Shown here: piece after piece, positions 58,171 to 64,000 of the stretch
Position numbering within the stretch: the stretch's first letter is position 1
Layout of the letters: each line of letters opens with the position of its first letter
From: Opisthorchis felineus
Taxonomy: Eukaryota; Platyhelminthes; Trematoda; Opisthorchiida; Opisthorchiidae
NCBI GenBank assembly: GCA_004794785.1
Contig: SJOL01006478.1
Span: 783,692 to 847,691, forward strand
DNA: 64,000 nucleotides
Direction: 5' to 3'
Program-made: the position numbers and the translations under genes
The notes under the pieces: generated by a model
Told to the model about the DNA's origin: nothing
The model's input: the letters and a program-made list of their open reading frames with translations, nothing else
Databases searched by the model: none

Positions 58171-58431
58171 TCAAACTAGGCCACGGGTCAAAGTAGTCAG
58201 TAGCCAGTACAAGCTCGAACACCGACCGAGTTGCTTCTGGACATGAAGCTCTGGGCTTCCTAGTCGAATTCCTATAGTTTCTGCAATCAATCGCATTCTG
58301 AGTCGTACTGCCGTTGGTCGCTTCAGAGGCATCCGTTTTGGTATTTGGATGGCATGTATCTTGTGTGCGATATGGACAGTTCGGTCAAAAGTGACGCTAC
58401 TGAATTTAAGGGGGATTTCTTCAAGTGCCAA
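58171..58431 (-). pseudogene. Penelope-like element, C-terminal GIY-YIG fragment
   Basis: The minus frame reads IQIPKRMPLKRPTAVRLRMR then LIAETIGIRLGSPELHVQKQ, the last part of the PLE GIY-YIG region (A-E-A-I-G-I-R-L, P-E-L-x-V-Q-K). Nothing of the RT or linker is visible upstream. This is a third independent PLE trace in the window. Confidence 0.75.
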
Positions 58432-58434
58432 CTC

Positions 58435-58865
58435 ATAGAAACTGAATTTTGATTAGGAGTCCTGTCAGGCGAACACTCGGTCATGTAGCCTAAATATGAT
58501 GCTTGCCAAGGACATACGAAGGGCTTATACAGATTTGACGGTTTGTCCTTCGAATGGATCCTGATGGCGGAATGGAACTACGCAAGCGGATCACCGTTGA
58601 ATGGGACACCAATATATACAAGATATTTCCTGAGAATATGCTTTCGGGCTCTCTGTTTTACAGAAAATTTTGTTTTGAACAAGAATTATTTGACCCATTG
58701 GTTTTGAAAAAGTATGCGCTATGAATATTTTACTTCGTACTCAATGCAGTCGGGGAATATATCTACATCACACCCTCAGTCGAGCACCGAATTATTTGTG
58801 GAGTAAAACTACCAAGCTGAATATACTGACTAGCTCAAGTTTGCTTTCACTCTGTTTTTCCAGTC
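58435..58865. other. Unassigned DNA between PLE fragment and exon candidate
   Basis: Could contain more PLE sequence on the minus strand, but nothing is recognisable. Confidence 0.3.
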
Positions 58866-58869
58866 TGTC

Positions 58870-59070
58870 TTAAAATAGTACATTCAAGAAACTTTGGCTA
58901 AATGTCATACTGTGGTTAAAGAATGTACTTTGTATTAGGTTGAACTGACTTGAGTCGAATTGATCCAGGGTAACCACTGAACTGAGACCATCATTTGAAA
59001 GTTCATATATGTCATCTCTGCGGTGACCATATATTTCTTTCCACTTTCTAAAGCGTGAGATGGTCAAGTA
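58870..59070 (-). CDS. Candidate exon of an unknown host gene
   Basis: Minus strand: acceptor GAGATCCTGTCACAG, then 66 codons to TAA: FRKWKEIYGHRRDDIYELSN, then T-L-D-Q-F-D-S-S-Q-F-N-L-I-Q-S-T-F-F. Mixed charged/aromatic composition is protein-like. It is either a terminal exon or has an internal donor not identified. It would be the most upstream part of, or a neighbour to, the 49-58 kb gene. Confidence 0.35.
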   Translation of the reverse strand, partial: YLTISRFRKWKEIYGHRRDDIYELSNDGLSSVVTLDQFDSSQFNLIQSTFFNHSMTFSQSFLNVLF

Positions 59071-59227
59071 CTGTGACAGGATCTCAGAATCTCTGCAACA
59101 AACATCATCAGAACCCTAGTTTCATTTGTTTTACTAAAAACGTATCGCATTCTGTAGTACCAAAGTTACAAGAATCAGTTATAATCAAGTAAGTATGCAA
59201 ATGAGAATATTTTGCTAATTTTGTACC

Positions 59228-59821
59228 GTTTAGGTTCAACGCTGTCACGAAGAGACTGGACCTTACCGTGGTGTGACGATTTGCGCACCTCAGCGGCCTA
59301 CTGATCTATACTGGAGGGGGGGGGTCTCCGCGATACTCAATGAGTCTCGCATACCAGGTTGGTCAATGGTTAGAAGTCTGACGAACACAGTCTCCTTGTC
59401 CTCCAGGTTTGGAGTTGGAACATATGGCCACTTGTTCCGTAGAAATGGTAATGCATTTGCTATTCCCGCCAAACACCGCTGCATTGCAGTCAGGCTCTTG
59501 AGCCAAAGGCTTTGGTTGAGGACCCTAATCGTTCTCCTGTCTAGGTATGGGCACCCTGGCAATATCCCAGCCCACGTACAACCATGAATTGCACACATAC
59601 AAATAAACTCATGCCACATCGGTCGTCGTCTGGTGCCGTCAACCGGGTCACCTCACTTGCTGTATACAGCAGGGCGGGTAAGCGAAAACAGGCTACTGCT
59701 GACGCCTCCCTTCGTTTTATTTCACATAATTTTTCTTCCCCTCTCCCTACCCCATTACTAACTCTACCCTTGTAGGCCCAGCACTTAGGACTGATGACTT
59801 TGTTCGTTTTGCATCAGTTTT
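59228..59821 (+). other. RTE-like LINE 5' leader region
   Basis: Sequence becomes GC-richer at about 59,230 and leads into the endonuclease. Both strands are open over 300 bp (59,273-59,587 plus; 59,290-59,619 minus); I treat these as non-coding leader because the endonuclease begins after them. A run of nine G is at 59,317-59,325. Confidence 0.5.
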
Positions 59822-60638
59822 GTGTGTAGCATCTGCTCGTCACATGGCGCCGACATCCTCAGGTATCTCCAAATCAATAGTCAAGCCGCGACACCCAGTC
59901 TGGCCCCCTTCAATGTCCGCACTCTGAAGCATGCAGGACAACAAGCTGCTCTTGCTCTCACACAGGACAGGCTTGGCACTGATGTGTGCTGCGACTCAGA
60001 AACAAGAATTCAAGATGCAAGCACAGTGATTGAGGTAACCGCCCCATCAGTCTCCACTTGCTTCCGGCTTCGCACCTCTGGTGATCCAGAGGCTGCTGCG
60101 GCGGGATGTGCAGGATTCGGAGTCACCGGGCGGAAGTATCCTTGCTTGATTAGATACCTGTTGATGGTTGCCTCAACGCGGTTCGTCTGGCAACGTCTGT
60201 GAAGGAGTCTCACATGCGGGACGTTGATAGATGTGTGTTTGTCGTGTCTGCCTACGCCCCAATTGACTGTAGGTCCGACGCTGTCAAAGACAGGACGCCT
60301 TGAATGCGCTGTTAAGGCGAGCTGAAAGCTCAGATATCATAGTGGTTGCCGGAGATCTGAATGCACAAGTGGGCAGGCTTAGCGTATCTGAGACTCAATT
60401 AGGAGGTCGACATGGATTAGACACAGTACGTACGGACAATGGTGAACGATTGCTTCAGCTGTGTGCTGATCGCAGGTTGTTTTTATGCAGTACCAACCTC
60501 CGAAATAGACGAAGTCGTCTGGCCGCATGGTATCCTCCAACGGCATGCCGTTGGATCACAAACCCAATTAATCATATTGCCATCAGTTACCGATGGCGCG
60601 GATCAATAACTGACTGCTGGTCGTTTTGAAACACATTT
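59822..60638 (+). pseudogene. RTE-like LINE endonuclease (APE type)
   Basis: The first frame (126 codons) has LAPFNVRTLKHAGQQAALAL (N motif) and DVCCDSETRIQD (catalytic Glu). A frameshift follows near 60,125; the middle part (E-S-H-M-R-D-V-D-R-C-V-F-V-V-S-A-Y-A-P) is in another frame. A small deletion near 60,290 shifts back. The frame from 60,300 has VVAGDLNAQVGRL (catalytic Asp and Asn). A TGA lies at 60,627, and D-S-D-H-A-L-V-R follows at 60,642. Key catalytic residues are present, so inactivation is by frame damage. Confidence 0.88.
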
Positions 60639-62197
60639 GTGGATTCCGACCACGCACTCGTCCGAAGTCGTTTCTCCCTATGTTTTCTAGGGCCGCCTAA
60701 GGTGCGGACAAATCAGTTGGCAACCGAAAGACTGGCAGATCCGGATGTTAGACGAACTTACCAGAATCTCTTACTAGAATCTCTTCCAAATGCTCCACCA
60801 TCAGATCGAAACTCATACTGGGACGAGATTGCCACTTCTTTGCATACTGCTGGGAACTTTGCCTGTGGTACGGCACCACGAGGCTCACTCAAGCACTGGA
60901 TATCCGACCGAACGGTGGCACTCCTAAAATCTCGGAGAAATATCCCAGCCGGCCCCGAACATAACTTGACACGACGAATTATCAGACGTCAAGTGAAGGC
61001 GAGCGTGCAAGCCGACCGTGAAGTGTGGTGGACACAGAAAGCCAAGGAAATGGAAGAGGCTCAGAAAGCCGGTAATGCCCGAAGATTATTTCAGTTGATC
61101 CGTGCGACCGGTCCCCGGAAACCACCTGTGAGCGAAACCATCAAGGATCGGAATGGAGTGACCATATCGAATAAAGAAGAACGCCTCGATCGGTGGGCCG
61201 AACACTTCGAACAACAATTGTCATGGCCACCAGCTGGCACTCATCTGGATCCCACAGGTGACGTAGAACCCTGGACGGTGAACGTGGAACCGCCTACGGC
61301 ATCGGAGATTTATGACTGCATATGTTCTCTCAAGCGCCACCGAGCCTCTGGTCCGGATGACCTCCCACCCGCATTGTTCAAAGATGGGGGTGAAGTCCTC
61401 AGTCAGCGCTTGTCTGATCTGTTCGCTTGCATTTGGGAAAAGGAGTCTGTCCCAGACAACTGGGGAGAGTCGGTGATAGTGCCCATTTTCAAAAAAGGGC
61501 CTCGTAGTGAGTGTGGCAACCACAGGGGGGTCAGCTTGACCCCGGTCGTAACGAGACTGTTGGCGTCACTCGTGCTTCGTCGCCTTACGGTGGCTCGTGA
61601 AACACTGACTCGAGAGCAGCAAGCGGGATTCCGGCCTGGTAGGGGTTGCGTTGACCAAATCTTCACACTTCGTCAGGTGCTAGAACAACGCCATACGTAT
61701 AAGCGACCCACGATTCTAGTATTCCTGGATTTCCAAGGCGCATTCGACTCGGTTGACCGGTCTGTTCTTCTTGACACGCTTGCCCACCAAGGAATGCCCC
61801 GGAAGTTTGTGAACATAATAAGCTCTTTGTATTCTCGGACTTCCGGACGTGTTAGAGTATACGGCGAGGTCTCCAAAAGCTTCCGTACACAAAGCGGTGT
61901 CCGTCAGGGGTGCCCACTCGCACCTTTCCTATTTAATTTTGTGATCGATGAGATATTGAGACGAACGTTGGAAGGTCTCCAAAACCCCGGTGTTCAAATA
62001 GCCTACGATGATAACCTTGTTGATCTGGAATGTGCAGACGGCATCGTTCTCCTCTTCGAATGGGAGTAGAAGGCGCAGTTGGTTTGGGATGAACTGGCCA
62101 AAATCATCCCGTCCTTTGGTATGAACTTCGCACCCACAAAGTGTAAGTTCATGCTGGTGGACATGCAGTCACTGAACACGCCACCCACAATCCATGC
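60639..62197 (+). pseudogene. RTE-like LINE reverse transcriptase
   Basis: A 476-codon frame beginning inside the polyprotein (the S-D-H motif of the endonuclease is at residues 3-5). RT motifs in order: LKRHRASGPDDLPPALFKDG at 231-250, VPIFKKG about 281-287, NHRGVSLTPV, AGFRPGRGCVDQIF at 329-342, motif A VFLDFQGAFDSVD at 361-373, motif B SGVRQGCPLAPFLFNF at 419-434. Motif C is damaged: it reads ECADGIVLLF at 464-473, so the YADD box is CADG and the second catalytic Asp is Gly. After TAG at 62,067 the same frame goes on with IPSFGMNFAPTKCKFMLVDM until about 62,197. Confidence 0.92.
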
Positions 62198-64000
62198 TGT
62201 CATGCTGTCGATGATGATGTTGGGGTTTAACGAGAGAACAAGGTTGACGGGAATACCGGGACGGTGATAATTTAATGTGGCCAAAGAAGGACGCAAAGCT
62301 GTGGGTTGTCCAAGAGCTTCCAGCAACCGTAGGACTAGTGCGTTACTTCTATACGATGTATCAAGTATACTTTATGGACGCGTCGTTTTGATTTTTTTGC
62401 ATTGATTCGGTTCCTATATTTCAATGAGCACTTTGTCACATCCACTGACTGAGGGCAAGCAGTTCCGTTACTTTCAGACTTATCTGTAAAGACATTTATT
62501 TAACGTAGAGCTCAAATATTGATCTTAGTGATTACGTGACTATAGTCGGTCAATCATGTAGAGATGTCCATTTGCTATTTCGTCTGTTCGTATCTATGCT
62601 GACTATTCAGCAAAAGGTTACATTTGCAACTATCGGATTTGCCCAACTTCCTTTACGAGTTATCACGTATAAGTTTTCGAGAATATCCTAAATTTGTAAG
62701 CGCATTGTATGATTTTGAAAAACCATTTAGCGAACCGGACACCCATATAAATCCAACAACACACGGAGAGTGAAGGTTATATCATTCTGAGGCAACGGCC
62801 ATGAGAGAACTGTTGGATAGGTTGATTTATCATAACTATATAGTAATAAACAAAATCGCATATACAAAACAGACACCAAACTTTCGTAAATGCAGACTTG
62901 CGGTTGCAAAGTTTCTAGCTCAGTGACGGTGCTTAAACTCAATGCAGCCTACTGATCCAATGGAACATCGGAATATTTTACGGAGATTTCCTCTGATTAG
63001 TGGTCTTTTCTGGAGAGAGCTAAATTTTTTTAGGGTTTGTCTTTAAAAGATTCGTCCGCCACGTGAAATCAAATTATCTTACGATCATCCTCATACCCAC
63101 CATCACCATCATCATCATCGTCACCCTCCTTCGAAATAATAACGAAAATGTCTTCGATCCCTCCGGCGCCCCATTAAATTTTAAAGTTGGCAGACCATGG
63201 AAGTTCGTCCTAATTGATAGGGTCTGTTTGTGGGCTAGAATAAAGTTATTATGCTAATTTACTGTCCACTACTTTTCAAAGTAGGCAGAAAAATAAGCTC
63301 AATGGTGACTAATTTTGGTTACCCGTTCAAGCTTGTATTGCCCTAGGTTCGACGCAAAAGAGTTGGCATAGGTTTGGTTTCTTCAATGTATATTCAGAAA
63401 AGACAACTGGCTTGGTCGTGTGCTATGCAGGTACCATTCGGATGTTACCATGCTTTTGCTTACCACGAGACAAAATGTGACCGTCTCTCGGTTACTCGGA
63501 GACCTTGACCTCACCTAGCAAGTAAGCCGATTTTGTGTTGTTTTAACTTTAGACTTATTGGAAATTGAACTAGCACCGTAAGTACACTTGGAATTGTTGC
63601 TGATAATGTGTCGCCATCCTACTTCAAATCGATTGTGACGAACGACAACCTGGTCTGGACATTGTTTCTCCTGGTAGCTGTTTATCGGGGAGGTCTATTT
63701 GCAAACCTATAACCAAATGTGATACGAACCCGGTAAGCGTAATTTCTAGAAATCAAAGGAAAGCCTTGTGCCAGTCAAAACACATCCGCTTTTTTTCGAT
63801 CTGTTAATAAAAGTCTGTCTTTTCTCTTTTTTTCTCCGTGTGCATGTTACAGAAATCCCCCACTTCCTTGACAAATGTATGTCCAAACTTGTTATTTGCA
63901 GTTTTCAATTGGGGAAACCGTGTCGAATGAAACACTTGTAGAAGGCAAGGCAAAAATACTGCGCTGTTTGTGGAATGTTTCAACCAGCTCAACGTGATTT
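62198..64000. other. Unrecognised DNA right of the RTE element
   Basis: No gene or transposon domain seen. A plus frame at 63,063-63,257 includes a hydrophobic I/T run derived from the ATC microsatellite and is not called; minus frames at 62,727-62,942 and 63,804-63,992 are unassigned. Confidence 0.35.
63100..63125 (+). repeat. ATC trinucleotide microsatellite
   Basis: About eight imperfect ATC/ACC units. Confidence 0.8.

Larger units (their letters stand above)
59228..62197 (+). mobile_element. RTE-like LINE, 3'-truncated, best preserved element
   Basis: A plus-strand element with a GC-richer 5' leader, an APE endonuclease and a long reverse transcriptase. From 60,300 to about 62,197 one reading frame has only two stop codons (60,627 and 62,067); the endonuclease carries two frameshifts. 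Coding similarity stops abruptly near 62,197, before the C-terminal domain that such elements carry after the RT. It is relatively young compared with the other elements here. Confidence 0.88.

Noticed and set aside
59290..59619. Minus-strand 109-codon frame over the RTE leader
   Set aside because: It is opposite to the element's direction and overlaps an equally open plus frame; it has no motif. Likely a by-product of GC-rich leader sequ­ence.
61221..61876. Minus-strand frames inside the RTE RT
   Set aside because: They are shadows of the long RT frame.
62003..62326. Minus-strand 107-codon frame at the RTE end
   Set aside because: It overlaps the RT tail in antisense; no motif.
63063..63257. 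64-codon plus frame with hydrophobic start
   Set aside because: The hydrophobic I/T run comes from the ATC microsatellite, so it is not a reliable signal peptide.
1..64000. CRISPR arrays, operons, toxin-antitoxin or phage genes
   Set aside because: No regularly spaced identical repeats, no ribosome-binding-site-led gene clusters and no prokaryotic protein families were seen; the window is eukaryotic.

Overview
This window looks like AT-rich, gene-poor, repeat-laden chromosomal DNA of a flatworm, most likely a trematode (fluke). The reasons are the combination of retroelement families: a Gypsy-type element with a CHCC-like gag relic resembling the CsRn1 lineage (described from Clonorchis sinensis), Penelope-like elements (PLEs) with GIY-YIG domains, a CR1/Jockey-like LINE, and RTE-like LINEs. 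There is no operon structure, short open frames are bounded by GT/AG splice signals, and there is nothing bacterial or phage-like. The species cannot be named from the sequence alone.

Layout. 1-616: two head-to-head pieces of one PLE type, arranged as expected for a twin-priming inversion. 620-6600 (+): a decayed CR1/Jockey-like LINE (probable 5' ORF region, APE endonuclease, RT, C-terminal region). It is split by a minus-strand Gypsy/CsRn1-like element (2331-4341) that keeps one LTR, a primer-binding-like site, a gag zinc-motif relic, protease and RT but has lost everything after RT. A 51-bp imperfect direct repeat of LINE sequence flanks that insertion. 6.6-16.4 kb: mostly unrecognised DNA with weak minus-strand exon candidates. 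16.4-18.0 kb (+): a PLE covering RT through GIY-YIG. 18-32 kb: mostly unrecognised; a heavily decayed RTE-like relic at 23.9-24.6 kb; a few candidate exons. 32.5-46.1 kb: a mosaic of at least eight blocks of an unclassified, diverged dispersed repeat family, plus the two most notable unassigned open frames (36,635-37,267 minus; 42,794-43,093 plus). 49-59 kb: the best evidence for a host gene, a series of minus-strand open frames with good splice sites, three of them in compatible phase. 58.2 kb (-): a third PLE fragment. 59.2-62.2 kb (+): the best preserved element, an RTE-like LINE whose long RT frame carries CADG where YADD is expected. 62.2-64 kb: nothing recognised.

I found no operon-like, defence-like or otherwise clearly new biological system. 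The most interesting unexplained item is the 32-47 kb repeat family, whose copies align codon by codon in places. All host-gene calls rest on open frame, composition and splice signals alone and are tentative, because open frames of 60-100 codons are common by chance in a window of this size.
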